Origin: Bostrychus sinensis
Taxonomy: Eukaryota; Chordata; Actinopteri; Gobiiformes; Eleotridae
Length of the DNA stretch: 64,000 nt
Reading direction: 5' to 3'
Assembly (NCBI GenBank): GCA_020698575.1
Contig: CM036244.1
Span: 24,794,034-24,858,033, forward strand
The position numbers were made by a program, and so were the translations under genes. Below, piece by piece: positions 23,201-34,000 of this stretch. Under the pieces are notes generated by a model. It ran no database searches and had not been told where the DNA came from. It saw nothing but the letters and a program-made list of their open reading frames with translations. Numbering within the stretch: position 1 is the first letter of the stretch; every line of letters begins with the position of its first letter.

Positions 23201-24581
23201 GAGGAGGAGGAGGCAGAAGAAGAGGTGGAAGAGTGGCGTCCTAAAAAGGCTGAAAAAGGACGTACAAACTCAAGGAAATCAAAAGCCACTGGGGTAATAG
23301 TCTTTTGCATTTGTTAATGAGCTGTACAATGTCTGTCACTAACCAATTTGTCTCTGTAGTGTTCGTGTAAAGGTCGCTGCAGTAACAAGCTATGCAGGTG
23401 CCGCAAAGGGAGGATGACATGTGGAGAGAACTGCCAGTGTGATCCTGAGAAATGCCGGAACATGGACAACAATCGGTCTACTACTAAGGTAAGTTATGCA
23501 CTGGTGTATTATACATTATGCATTCTGGAAATTGAATGGCTTGACTTATCAATATTTCTGTTATAACCTTTTGTTTATAAAAGGTCAGTAGGAATGAACA
23601 CATTTTGAAAATAAATGAAACTGACAACACAAACTAAGCAATACTAAACTAATTCACACCAATCAGGAATAACATTATGACTGATGCATGTGGGGATTGA
23701 AGGCTGACCCATGTGGTCTGATCCAGCAGATGTGCTACAGTAGCTTAAATTGCGCAAGATAACAAATAACATTATGACCACCAATAATAGGCCGGATCAG
23801 TTCTTTAAAGAGCAACTCAACCCATGTCCCAGGCCTTACTCTGCCCACTGCCAGAGATTGAAAACTGCTCAAAAAGTGGGCAGAAACCAGGCAGAGAGAG
23901 GGGGAGAACTGAGGGAGGAGCAAGGCCTGGTCTTGTGATTGACAGCTGTCAGAGCACCGTAATGGACATCCACTGCAGCAGGGTTGCCAAATCCCAGAAA
24001 AAAAATAAACATCCAAAACCATGCCATAAAAAAAGTGGTTTAGGGTTGAGCTGCTCTTTAACTGTACAGTCTTGTATATTTTTGACTTTCATTGCTTCTT
24101 GTGTAGGTGTGTTGTTTTTAATCTCAGCATAGTAAACTTGACAAACATTTTAAGTTCATACAGGATGGAAGTCAGACTGAAGAGGTGTCCAGGGAAGCTG
24201 TATCTCCTCGGGAGGCTGGGTCTGTGAGCCCTGACAACACCACCTTCTTTAAGCCGCCCACCTGTACACCCACCAAGAAGGTCAGCATGGGGGTTTCTTA
24301 TTTATTCTGAAAAGCTAGGTGCATTATGAAGTAACTATTGAAGGTGGAAGATCACAATTAATATTTAGATTTCATGTATTAAGGTGCTCAAAGAGATTGG
24401 AGATATGGGACACGACACTGAAGACTTACTCAAGCGGACCATCCTGGCAGAACAAGACGAGGAGGATGAAGGAGAGGATGAACGAACAACTGCCAGCTTA
24501 CTCAAGAAAAAGAAAAGGATTTTGACCAGTTTTCAGAACAGTTTTTTCTCCGGTTGCACTCCGATCAGGGAAGAATCCTAA
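11299..24581 (+). CDS. kif4a: Chromosome-associated kinesin KIF4A, 30 coding exons
   Basis: Exons: 11299-11421, 11520-11634, 12219-12409, 12691-12780, 12872-13038, 13143-13237, 13367-13486, 13689-13864, 14867-14928, 15027-15159, 15465-15523, 15621-15726, 15859-15963, 16051-16233, 16372-16475, 16558-16702, 16813-16923, 17012-17095, 17206-17319, 17413-17568, 17655-17752, 18054-18183, 18273-18443, 18516-18632, 18771-18848, 22904-23005, 23120-23293, 23360-23488, 24164-24280, 24384-24581. Total 3753 nt, 1250 aa, phases consistent. The N-terminal plus-end motor has P-loop GQTGSGKT (residues 89-96), switch I NAASSRSH (207-214) and switch II DLAGSE (241-246). A long coiled-coil stalk runs from about 360 to 1010. 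A Cys-rich domain (about 1104-1137) follows, which in human KIF4A binds an Fe-S cluster. The C-terminus ends SFFSGCTPIREES, like human SFFSGCSPIEEEAH. The family acts in chromosome condensation and central-spindle length control with PRC1. kif4 is an alternative symbol. Confidence 0.97.
11746..12198. mobile_element. hAT-like non-autonomous element in kif4a intron 2
   Basis: The left end reads tagggtagcacaagatat and the right end atatcgtgcagccctat, which are imperfect inverted repeats of the tagggctgcacgatat type common in fish hAT-like MITEs. The interior is rich in atatcgcaatat motifs. A diverged copy at about 40186-40610 shares long internal stretches. A short ttaaaaa sequence flanks both sides and may be the target duplication. 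There is no coding capacity. Its right end lies about 20 bp before the exon 3 acceptor of kif4a. Confidence 0.7.
12464..12611 (+). pseudogene. Partial tandem duplicate of kif4a exon 4 start with its acceptor
   Basis: The segment 12511-12555 (tttttgttgtag plus the first 33 or so exon bases) is almost identical to the true exon 4 start at 12679-12723. Upstream intronic sequence at about 12464-12510 is repeated at about 12565-12612, so this is a tandem duplication of roughly 100 bp. The second unit has gained about 70 bp. The duplicate encodes IYNEEILDLL and then diverges, running to a stop 29 codons from its acceptor. It is therefore a fragment, not a usable exon. The true exon reads IYNEDILDLL. 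Confidence 0.85.
18901..20722. mobile_element. Outer hAT-like element in kif4a intron 25 (interrupted)
   Basis: The left end ctagggctgcgtaccgtt and the reverse complement of the right end, agggctaggtactgtt, form imperfect terminal inverted repeats. The 8-bp sequence actcagta directly flanks both ends (18893-18900 and 20723-20730), a target-site duplication of the size made by hAT transposases. About 990 bp of its length is a second element inserted inside it. No transposase frame was recognised. Confidence 0.82.
19044..20036. mobile_element. Inner hAT-like element nested in the outer one
   Basis: The termini are tagggttgcaaa at 19044 and tttgcaaccct plus a at 20036, a perfect inverted pair of about 12 bp. 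They are flanked by perfect 8-bp direct repeats gtcaggat at 19036-19043 and 20037-20044. Just inside the ends are A/T-rich ggaaaattt-type motifs. At 993 bp with no recognisable transposase it is non-autonomous. It must have inserted after the outer element. Confidence 0.9.
20746..21965 (+). mobile_element. Degenerate Tc1/mariner-like transposon
   Basis: Long inverted repeats are visible. The left arm around 20862-20930 (including catcagctgctcaaaagttt) matches the reverse complement of the right arm around 21900-21962 (aaacttttgatcagctgatg). Between them lie remnants of a Tc1-type transposase. The early part at about 21015-21140 resembles the helix-turn-helix region, and the later part at about 21430-21810 resembles the catalytic region. 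The middle is deleted or replaced, and frameshifts and stops break the frame, so it cannot make transposase. Confidence 0.8.
21320..21434. mobile_element. Fragment of another element inside the Tc1 copy
   Basis: The segment ending atgtcggtcgggctcta (to 21434) interrupts the transposase-like sequence, which resumes with gtttggactttgcaaggg. A cggtcgggctcta end with gatatcgg-type motifs inside (about 21355-21420) is characteristic of a common fish DNA transposon as I remember it. The matching left terminus was not found, so it is truncated or its left limit is undetermined. Confidence 0.45.
22010..22860. repeat. Dispersed repeat block in kif4a intron 25
   Basis: It begins with ttatttagaggataaccccttgag-like sequence followed by ctcgttttcgagggggtcctc, related to the dispersed repeat at 10140. 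The remainder has no coding exon and looks like the reverse-oriented 3' part of a LINE-type repeat. Neither family nor exact borders can be settled by eye. Together with the elements at 18901-21965 it explains why this intron is about 4 kb in a gene whose introns are mostly 70-700 bp. Confidence 0.4.
23803..24060. mobile_element. Small MITE-like element in a kif4a intron
   Basis: ttaaagagcaactcaaccc at about 23805-23823 is a near-perfect reverse complement of gggttgagctgctctttaa at about 24042-24060. This gives inverted ends of about 19 bp enclosing about 220 bp with no gene. Upstream, aataacattatgac motifs occur twice (about 23670 and 23765), which may be remains of another DNA transposon. 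No clear target duplication was identified. Confidence 0.6.
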
Positions 24582-24960
24582 CCAGCACTATGTAGATAGC
24601 TTTTACTTTTGTATGTTTTGTCTGACTTTATATGTGGCTAGATTTTTTTTTTTTTTTTTTTTGTAATTTGTACTGTAATTTTAATGTAGCAGTTGATTGT
24701 AAAAAGTGCTTTCTGTAGAGGCTAACAGACTGTGACTAGCAATAATCAACTCCACAATATTATGATCCCGAACTTTGTACATTACATAATAGTTTAAAAG
24801 TTACTTAGAAATCTTGATAGTGTAAGACTCAATTCAGATACTAATGTTCATATCTATAGTCAGACGATTAAAGCATCAACACATTACTACTAGTCAATGC
24901 TAGGACGCAGCTTTTAACTGCTTTTTAGAGCTCAATAAACTCTCACAGTCAAATGGGTTT
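24582..24960 (+). other. kif4a: kif4a 3' UTR with polyadenylation signal
   Basis: Follows the stop codon at 24579-24581. It contains a poly-T tract around 24643-24662 and a canonical AATAAA at 24934-24939. The cleavage site is inferred to lie 10-30 nt further on. Confidence 0.6.
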
Positions 24961-27900
24961 TATCTGTTTCTGCACCACAGATCAGTTTAGCTTCATATTA
25001 CTTATTTCATTAATTTCTATTGTTTTATTTTTTCGTTTCTGTAATGCAGTTCAACTGTACTAAAAGGTTGATAACATGAAACTAAATCAAAACCTCTTAA
25101 TAAAAAAAAAACTAATTGTATAGTATATCACATAAGTTTATTAGAGTTGGTTTACCTCTGATCACAAAGGGCACTACCAGTTGTACAACTTATTCTTATT
25201 TGGAATGAAAAAATACTGTACTGGGGTAGTCAGAGGTAATAGTCACAGACAGTAAGTATTGAGAATACAGTACATTTACTACACTAGCTAAGTACTCCTG
25301 ACCAGGATCCTGGCTCAAGGTCTGAAGAAGGGTCCCGGGGTGCTGTACCACAGCTGCCCACTGCCCTAGACAGGTTCAGTGGCACTGAAGAGTGGGTCAA
25401 ATGCAGACAATGTCCCTACTGGGACAAAATATACTCTAACCTTACACTCAAAAGTGAAAATAAAATGGGTTATGTTTATTCACGCAAAAAAATACTCTCC
25501 TAGAAATGTAAAGATAAAAGGATATTAGAGCAGTTTTGACATTTAATAGCTAGTCATTTCTTTTTATTGACTCAGGCCACAACAGTTGAGCCAGTGGCCT
25601 GTTGCACTGTGCTACAAATAACAACAGGGGGTGCTAAAAGTTGGCTCATCGAACAGACAATAGTGGCAAATACTAATGTTAAAAGTAGCACCTCTGGAAA
25701 GATCTTCCAGTAAACCTTTTATTACCTACATAGCTTACCACAGCCAATTATTTCTTTTACAGCATCCTTACCCTTGGATTTTAGGTTAGTGATGCACACC
25801 TTATTTTTACTATCAGTGATATGGGCAAAGCTGGTATTTATTGCGGGGCCTTGTATTTGCACTGTTGATATAAGATAAAGATTCAATTTATGGCATGTAT
25901 AAGAATTGAATGTCTTTGATTCAATAAACATTTCTGATTTTACCACACTGACTAAGTGCATTGGCGTGAGGTTACAGAGTACAGTACAAACTACACTAAG
26001 CTTTTTCAATATAAAGAAAGATCACCTTGGTTTTCCCTATTTGTTTAAATATTGTGTCACTTTGTATCATTTTAGCTTTTATTTGTTAATTTAATGGCAT
26101 TTTGCTTTTGCTTGTGGTAGCCTAACTAACCCTAACAGGCTGCATTCACGTTCTAGAATTTGAGGATGTCAAAAACTGGAGGGCAGGGGCCACAATCACT
26201 CTATAGGTTAGTCACTAATTTTAAAATATCCAAATAAAAAAATCCACAAATGTTGAACCTGATAAATTTTTTGTTAGAGATTGTGTCCACAAACTCTCAG
26301 TATTAATACTGTGGCTCAACGCCCTGTTTACTGACAACAATCATGCCTGTGTGATAGGATAATATAGCCATTTTTTAACACTATTGTGAAAAAATTATTT
26401 AACTTTAGTTAAATTGTGCTGACAGAGAAGACATTGAACTTTGTGCCAGTTTTTGTTTCATGTAGACCCAATAATTGTGGAGATATTAAAAATAAATCAG
26501 GTCAAAACATCTGTATAATGACACTGAAGCAGCAAATTTGACCATAGAATTCATACCTGCCCACAACATAGGCCCTTTATAATATTGTCACGTGAACGCA
26601 ACCTGTTGACAACAGGGAAGAGTTTTTAATACTGCACATTCTCAAAACATTAAAAGAAAAAAAATCTGTGTTTTTTTCTCAATAGAAACAAGGTGAGAAA
26701 TTTAAACAACATTTTCTTTATCTAGAACTATTAATCATCATAATATACGTCCACATAGAACAGGATTTACAGTAGTTCCTTTTCAAATCAGTTTACAGGT
26801 AAGTAAGGTAGACTACTAAGTAAGTATCCAAGACTAACTATCAATCATTTGTAAATGCCACAGAAACTAATAGAACCAAACAAATAAAGCCATAATCTTG
26901 AACTTTAATGATTCCATTGTTGACTTTTGTAATAAACATAAGTAAATGATTCTTAAATTGAGATCACTGTGTTTTTTAAGGGCTTTATGTGACCTTGTAC
27001 GGCATGAGATAATTTCATGCTCAGCATATTGATGCGGTTATCTGCAGCAGAAATGATCATGACCTGAGGCACAGTGCAGTCAAAAGGAACGACAGATGAC
27101 TTTATCTAATGCTGGGCCCTCTCTCTCCTCAAGACACTGGACTCTGCACTCAGCAATCCCTTGAACTTGGAGATAAGATAGCTCACGTATAAGAGCCAAT
27201 AAGGAACCATAATGTGCAGATGAATTCATTGCTTTGAAGAAGTGTCTGTAGGAATTTTACTATAAAAACTAAAATTGAAGAGGTTTTCATGCACACATGG
27301 CTCAAATTATTTCATTTGTACTTTGGATAAAGGTAAATAAAGTAAACAGTAGGCAATAAGTAGGCTATGTGAGTAAAATGACTTCAAACAATAGCATCCA
27401 CAAACTACATGTCTTATCTTGACATAGAACAGCCTGGCTCTAAAATTTTGACCAATGCAGTAATTCTCTTAGTATGCATGTATACAGTCTCATCCAATAC
27501 TTTACTGTACTCTCTTTTTGCTATCTCAAAAATGTTACTACATTTGAAACTTTGATGTACTTAATTGAAAACCTGCCTTTTTCAAAGTGGTAAAAAAGGA
27601 AAGGTCAGGGCGGTGAAGCAGTTGCTGTCTATACATTATACATTTTTGGAGAGAGAGAAACTAGAAAAAAATAATGAACCCAAACCATTAAACCAATCCT
27701 TTTGTAGACAGTTTACTACTATCTGTTCACATCACACATCATGTGCTTTTTTTACAGCTGTACACTGCTCAAAGACAGTATCATCAAAGACCTTCACCAT
27801 AACAATGCAATATGTAAAATAAACATAAAGTCAGTATGTATAAAGGTTTATGTCTATACTACACTATCTGTCTACCAATCAATCTGTCTTTTATGGAGCT

Positions 27901-29598
27901 GTCATGTCGGGTGTTATTGCCTAATAGTGAGTTTCATATTTGCTGATTCCAGTAATTGTGTGTATGTGTAAGTGTTAAACGGTAAACCAGCTCTCACGTG
28001 CTGATACCATATTTGTCTTGGGCTCATGTGCACTGATTTCTCTCCAGCAGCACCATCTAAAAACAAACCAAGTCCCATATAAAGATGGCTGTAAGTCATT
28101 TTAGGTGTTCAACTGTATAAATTATCAAATACATATTTTGGACAAAAGAGATGTGCTTGAGACCAGCCCTGCCCTGTGTGTCACTGTGTGGAATCAGGAT
28201 GTTGGACCGAGGGGCAGGGCGCCGGGCCTGTTAAATATTGACCACGAGTGTAATCATTAACCTTGCACCAACTCTTGATCTCTTAAACTGGCTGCTCTCG
28301 CCCACTGCCATTGCCGCACTGTCACTGCTCAAATTAACACTTCGACAAATCCAATGAGTTTATAGGGTTTTCTTCTGTCTCTGTCTTCATCTCTTATGTA
28401 TTTGTGGGTTGTCGCTTGGCTTTTACCGTGCCACAACACTCTATTTGTCTTCAAAGGCAGTGTCCACTGGTCTATACTGCACCCAGAGGTGAGTACACTT
28501 AGTTGGGTTATTTCAGGGCTACAGTTCTACAATGTTTTTACCAAAGGTGAGTGAAATTAGGAAATCTTACCCTTATCATTGAATTTTATGCTGTTAAGAA
28601 CACAGTATTGGCAAATGTAATGTTAGTTTAGTTTTGCCAGAAAATACCCTGGTAGTAAAGCTTTGCAGGCTAATGATGTTAGTTAGGAGTGCTATAATAG
28701 AGGTAAAATAATGGCACTTTAATACAATTATGTATTATTAGTATAATTTAGTAAGTTCAGGTCTTAATTGAATGGAAACCAAATGCAACTTCATTGTCAT
28801 CATTATGGACATCTAATTATTTCATTGTTTGTTTTTCTTTCAGGAGTGAGACATCACTGAACACAATCTCAACTAACTGCCATCAAAGTAGACAAAGTAA
28901 TAGTTTAAAAAAGGAATGGGATGTCAGGTGCAAGCAGGAAGCAGTGAGCCCTCAAGTACACAGGTCAGACACACCCTGATATTCACATATTGAAAAGCAG
29001 CCTCATGTTGACAGCCACCATAAAACCCAGCGTTATCTACACAGGCCTTGGCCCTTTGACCACACTGGTGGAGATGTGTGAGCAATGATGCCGGCTACTA
29101 TGGGCAATAAATGTGGGTGGAGAAAGATACAGGGTCAAAGTCGGATGTGAAAAGTGACTAAAAGCGCCTTCAATTTCATCAGTCTAACTGTCTTGAAGTT
29201 ACCTCAACCACTCCTGATCTGTCTTCTTCAGCTTGGATATGGATTTGGAGAGGTTTGTCAGTGGAGGATGGCTGACAAATAGTGTTGTGTCTTCCTGGTG
29301 CTGGCTGGATGTAACAGCAACTCCATGTGGAAAATGTGAGTGTTCCAGTGGAGGTGCTGTTACCTGCAGAGAGACACCAAAAACAACCATTTTAAGTAAT
29401 AGCACTGAATGTGCACTTGTAACATTGTTTTTTTTATATATGTATATATGCTGCACTATAGAAAAGAGCTGGGCTGCAAGGTGATGACCTATGAATTGAC
29501 AGCCAGTGACTTGAATGACTGACTGTCAGTTCTGTAGGCCACTGCTGTGTGTGTCCCTCTGAACACATCTGGACAAGAGAGAAGCATTTCATTGAAAG

Positions 29599-29690
29599 GT
29601 CTGAGTTAAGATGAATAATAACTTTGTTGATGCCACAATTAAAAGTCTGAGTTAAGATGAAAAATAACTTTGTTGATGCCACAATTCATT
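29599..29690. repeat. Two-copy 46-bp tandem duplication
   Basis: gtctgagttaagatga at 29599 recurs at 29645. The units continue with nearly identical ataactttgttgatgccac sequence and differ by only a few bases, which indicates a recent local duplication. Confidence 0.9.
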
Positions 29691-30763
29691 CAAAATAAAC
29701 TCAAAATATGTTCTAGTTTGGACTCATGCTTGTTTTGACTTAAACTAGTATAAAACATTAGTTATTACAGTTCTTACTCTCCGTCAAGCTCTGTCGAGTC
29801 ATTTAAACTTGAAACTAAAATTATTATTATTTTATAGGGAAGCAGTTAGGACCAGTTTACTAAGTTTGAATGTTCAAATTATTAAACGAAAGTACTTTCA
29901 CTTTTGTTCTGTCTATTTATTACTTGTTAAGCAAAAATTAGGTTTTAGGTTATAATGATTAATGTGATAAACAAAGTATCAGGGTGTGTTTGTGATATAA
30001 GCATATCCAATGTGCTGCTCATTTGAACTGTACATATATTTATTTTTTTGTTTTATGAGGTATAAAAGTCACACTGAAAAGGTAAAATCACCCCCATCCC
30101 CCACAGCTGTACACGATTTCCAAGTATAAAATCAGACAAGTTAGTTAATCAGACAAGATAAAATAGTTTTATATTTTTTTTCAGTGGAGCACTGAGAAAG
30201 CTTACTTAATTCATAATCAACAGACAGCCACATTTTTGTTTAATATATTAATTTTAAAACTGAAAGCTCTATTTTGACACAACATCTCGCCACCCCTGTC
30301 TTTATATTAATTTGAAAGGTAGCCCAATGTGGCCATGAGAACAAAAGTATAGACCATTTTTCAACACCTACTGTGTGAATAAGCACTGTGTACCTCGTGG
30401 TTATACTATCAGATTTGAATAGTTTGAAATCTTGTTTTACAGCAGTAGGTCTGCATAGTGCCTATTCCTCCTCATAAAAAGTGTTTCGCTAACTATCTAC
30501 AGCAGGCATTTAGTTCCTACTAAAATAATAAATATCAACTATAATCAACTATCTCTTTAAGAAATCAGTGCCTACATAATGACACAACACAAGGGTCACC
30601 AACTGAAGGAGTGCCAGCACCAAGTCAAAGAACTGAGCTGCTCTATGTTGCCCCATACAGTTTATAAAGGAATAGCAAATTGTGAAACGTGACTTCTGTG
30701 AAAACTAAACATATGCATAACTTTCATAACCATTTGCCTGCTTTCCGTGGATGGACATTTATG

Positions 30764-30793
30764 TCTTCTTCTTCTTCTTCTTCTTCTTCTTCT
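30764..30793. repeat. (CTT)n microsatellite upstream of adss2
   Basis: About ten uninterrupted cttctt units, roughly 250 bp upstream of the adss2 start codon. Confidence 0.95.
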
Positions 30794-30954
30794 CCTTCTG
30801 TGCCAGTGTCTGTGTTGCAAATTTTGGCAGTTTTTTGTTTTGTTTTTTCTGCAGGACTCGGATGCCTTTTGCCACAAATGAACGTTATAGAAACCAAACA
30901 AGTGGCTGGTGTAGATTGTAGAGGAAACACTGCCCTTTAGTGGCCAAACACCCA

Positions 30955-31042
30955 CATTGCATGTACGCCAGCGCAGAGGCACTTCCCGTGACGCACAGAA
31001 ACGCGGTAAAACGATATTCCGGTTCGAGAGAAGGACAGCAGC
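30955..31042 (+). promoter_or_regulatory. adss2: Likely core promoter / 5' UTR of adss2
   Basis: CpG content rises just before the start codon. The stretch contains cttcccgtgacgcac (CRE/ATF-like gtgacgca) and attccgg (ETS-like ttccgg), both typical of TATA-less housekeeping promoters. The transcription start is not determinable and the motif matches are short. Confidence 0.35.
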
Positions 31043-34000
31043 ATGGCATCCGACAGCACCATGGCCAGCCTCAATGGAAAGGAAACGGCGTCCGTGAACG
31101 GGGAGCCGGTGGTGAAGCGGCCTCGGGAGAGTGTGTCCCAGGAGTCGGCTCTTCGCGCACCCAAGGAGCCGCACAACAAAGTGACCGTGGTCCTCGGGGC
31201 CCAGTGGGGCGACGAGGGCAAGGGGAAAGTTGTGGACTTGCTTGCTATGGACGCGGATATTGTATGCAGGTGTCAGGTACTGGAATGCCCATTTATACAA
31301 TACACTTGGACTACACTTGTAATCTGGTACGTTAGATTCGTGAGGAAAGCTGATTGTTATTAGAGTTTGGTGAAATGACTGAGTATTTAGCCGCCGTTAA
31401 ACATTCATGCCCTGCCTCTGAGAGACGTCACAAAAGGTTATTGACGTCGCTCGGAAGTGCGAGCTGGGCTGATGCTAACAGTAGCACTAAGCTAGGTGCT
31501 AAATGTATCGTATGCATTTTTAGGGTCTACGAGCGCGTTTTAATGTGTAAAGCCTCCACATACCATGACAATGGCAGTAATATGGTGCAGGTTAACGTTA
31601 AACATAAATGTCTACTCAGTTGTTTCCCTTCCTCTTCTGAAGCTGAACCAATGAAAAGACATGTGTTATCTCTTATCTTTAGCTAACCTTTAATTTTATT
31701 AAATTCACTTTTCAAATGTATTGGCATGTGCACAGTATGGAAACACGTGTCCCTGTACAATGAAATTGTTGCTGACCACAATCGAATGCCAAACATTATT
31801 AAAACAAATCTTAAATTATTAAAATGTAAATAAAACATTTACAGATACTAAGTATACGGTCTAAAATAAGGCAGTTATTTAAAGGCAGCATGTGAAAATG
31901 TAAATACTACAATAGAAATATAAACTTTGCAGAAAATAACTGATATACGGAAAAGTAACAGCTGTAGTGCAAATATACAATAACAATGTAAGATGTAAAC
32001 AATACACTGGAAAAGTAAACACTAAATAAATTGTAGGCGTAAACAAAAACTGACTCCTGTCAGCTGTTGATGAGTCTGAAGGCAGTGGGGTAAAAAGGAT
32101 TAGCCTAGAAGTCCTGCATTCCACACTTCTGTACCCCCGGCCTGAGGGTAGTAAGTAAGTGTGAACCCACTTATTATATTGGAAGACACTATCAGGCAAC
32201 ATTGCACGTCATAAAAGTAACAATCTGATTGGAGACAGAGCACATGTATGTCTATCTATTGAAATAATGTAAATAATGTTTAAATATAATTTAATTTATA
32301 ATTGGGTTAGGCGCTGTGCAAAAACTCCATACAGTTATTTTTGAGATTTGGATTTACATGTTTAAACTTAGAAATGCAGTGCCACATTTGGTGAACAAAT
32401 TTTGGCTTATAATCCTTGTTGCAGGTGAAAAACATAACTTTGGAAATTTATACTGCTCAGTGTATCTGTCTGTCTGTTTTTATTTACATTTTTTCAACAC
32501 ACTCACTGCCGACTGTTACATAAGAGCATAGCAAAAGCACTGTTGATGTTCCTTGTCCTATTAAGATAAATGTTTGAACTGTTTGCAGGGAGGCAACAAC
32601 GCAGGTCACACAGTTGTTGTGGACTCAGTGGAGTATGACTTTCATCTGCTGCCCAGTGGTGTGCTGAACAAGAAGGCGGTCTCCTTCATTGGTATGGCAC
32701 ATGTGTTTACACTCAGTAGGGCAACAGTATTTATAATGTTGTCATGGATTCCTTTAAAGGTAAAATAGGTGCACTAATGCTATGAATCGTAGTGCTTCTT
32801 GTTTATTTCAGACACATCTTGTTTATGTCAGACACATCTCACAACCTTCTCACTTGTTATAGAGCGTGGTAGTTTTACGTCAAATAAGCATGATGTGATT
32901 TGTGTGTACAAAAGGTACTAATAGAAAAATTATATCACAGGGAATGGAGTAGTGATACACCTTCCAGGTCTGTTTGAGGAGGCAGAGAAGAACCTGCAAA
33001 AAGGCAAAGGTAAATCTAAAGTTGTCTACAAAAATAATCAAAATATATGTAGTATTTACCTAACTAAATCATTGTTTTCCAGGATTACAGGGATGGGAAG
33101 AGAGACTGAAGATTTCTGATCGTGCACACATTGGTAGGTCCAGATTTTAGTGTTTAGTCATGACTTTTAACTAATTTATTACATGTCTTTTGTTTGTAGT
33201 GTTCAACTTCCATCAAGCTGTTGATGGTATCCAGGAGCAGCAGCGACAACAGCAAGAAGGGAAGAAGTCAGTACAATTTACACTTTGTATTAAATTTGTA
33301 TTAATGCAGATGTTGGCTTTTCTGGGCTCCTGACCTTTTGTTTGTGCTACAGCCTTGGAACCACAAAGAAAGGCATTGGTCCGGCCTACTCTTCCAAAGC
33401 GGCTCGAAATGGTCTGCGAGTTTGTGACCTTGTCTCAGACTTCAAGATTTTTGAGGAAAAGTGAGTCTTGCAACACTAGTCAGCTTGCAACACTAACCTT
33501 GATTTCAAACATGTTTTCATCATGTATTGTGTTTAATTTATATTGAGTAATAAACTTTCCAATTACCATAGGAAATAATGTTGACCTTAGTTTAAGCCAC
33601 TCTACATACTGTGTAAATTAGACAAGAGGACAAATATATTTTTGGTATTACATTAGTATGTATATTTTCCAGCAGGTGGCTAGAGCTGACTGTAGCACAT
33701 GAATCATAAGTTGCTGCTACAGTTGCAACCTCACATTGGGCATTATAAATATGCTTGCACAAACACGTGTTAACACATTCTTACTGTGTGCTCATTGGGA
33801 TTTGCAGGTTTCGGATGCTGGCAGAGCATTTCCTGACGATGTATCCTAACCTTAATGTTGACATTGAGGCTGAACTGCAGCAGCTGAAGGTGACAACAGC
33901 TGATTATGTGTTGAATATTATAATCACACACTCATTGTAGGGGATGTGTTTAATGTTTTGTTTCTGGGGCTCATCACATTGCTATTTTATTGTACTGCAT

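Larger units (their letters stand above)
24961..30940. other. Intergenic, kif4a to adss2; no gene supported
   Basis: Open frames are short, without recognisable domains or exon-like splice pairs in a consistent frame. Visible content includes a 46-bp tandem duplication near 29599-29690, a (CTT)n tract at 30764-30793, and two less AT-biased stretches (about 26990-27190 and 28150-28340) that could be conserved non-coding elements. An exon-like segment near 28844-28960 has an acceptor-like start but nothing ties it to a protein. Confidence 0.5.

Noticed and set aside
28794..28979. Possible exon with an acceptor (ctttcag) and a 61-codon frame
   Set aside because: No recognisable protein and no partner exon found; splice-like sites are frequent in this much sequence.
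30662..31300. 212-codon minus-strand frame over the adss2 first exon
   Set aside because: Antisense of the coding exon plus the (CTT)n tract, which yields an Arg/Glu run; no family resemblance.
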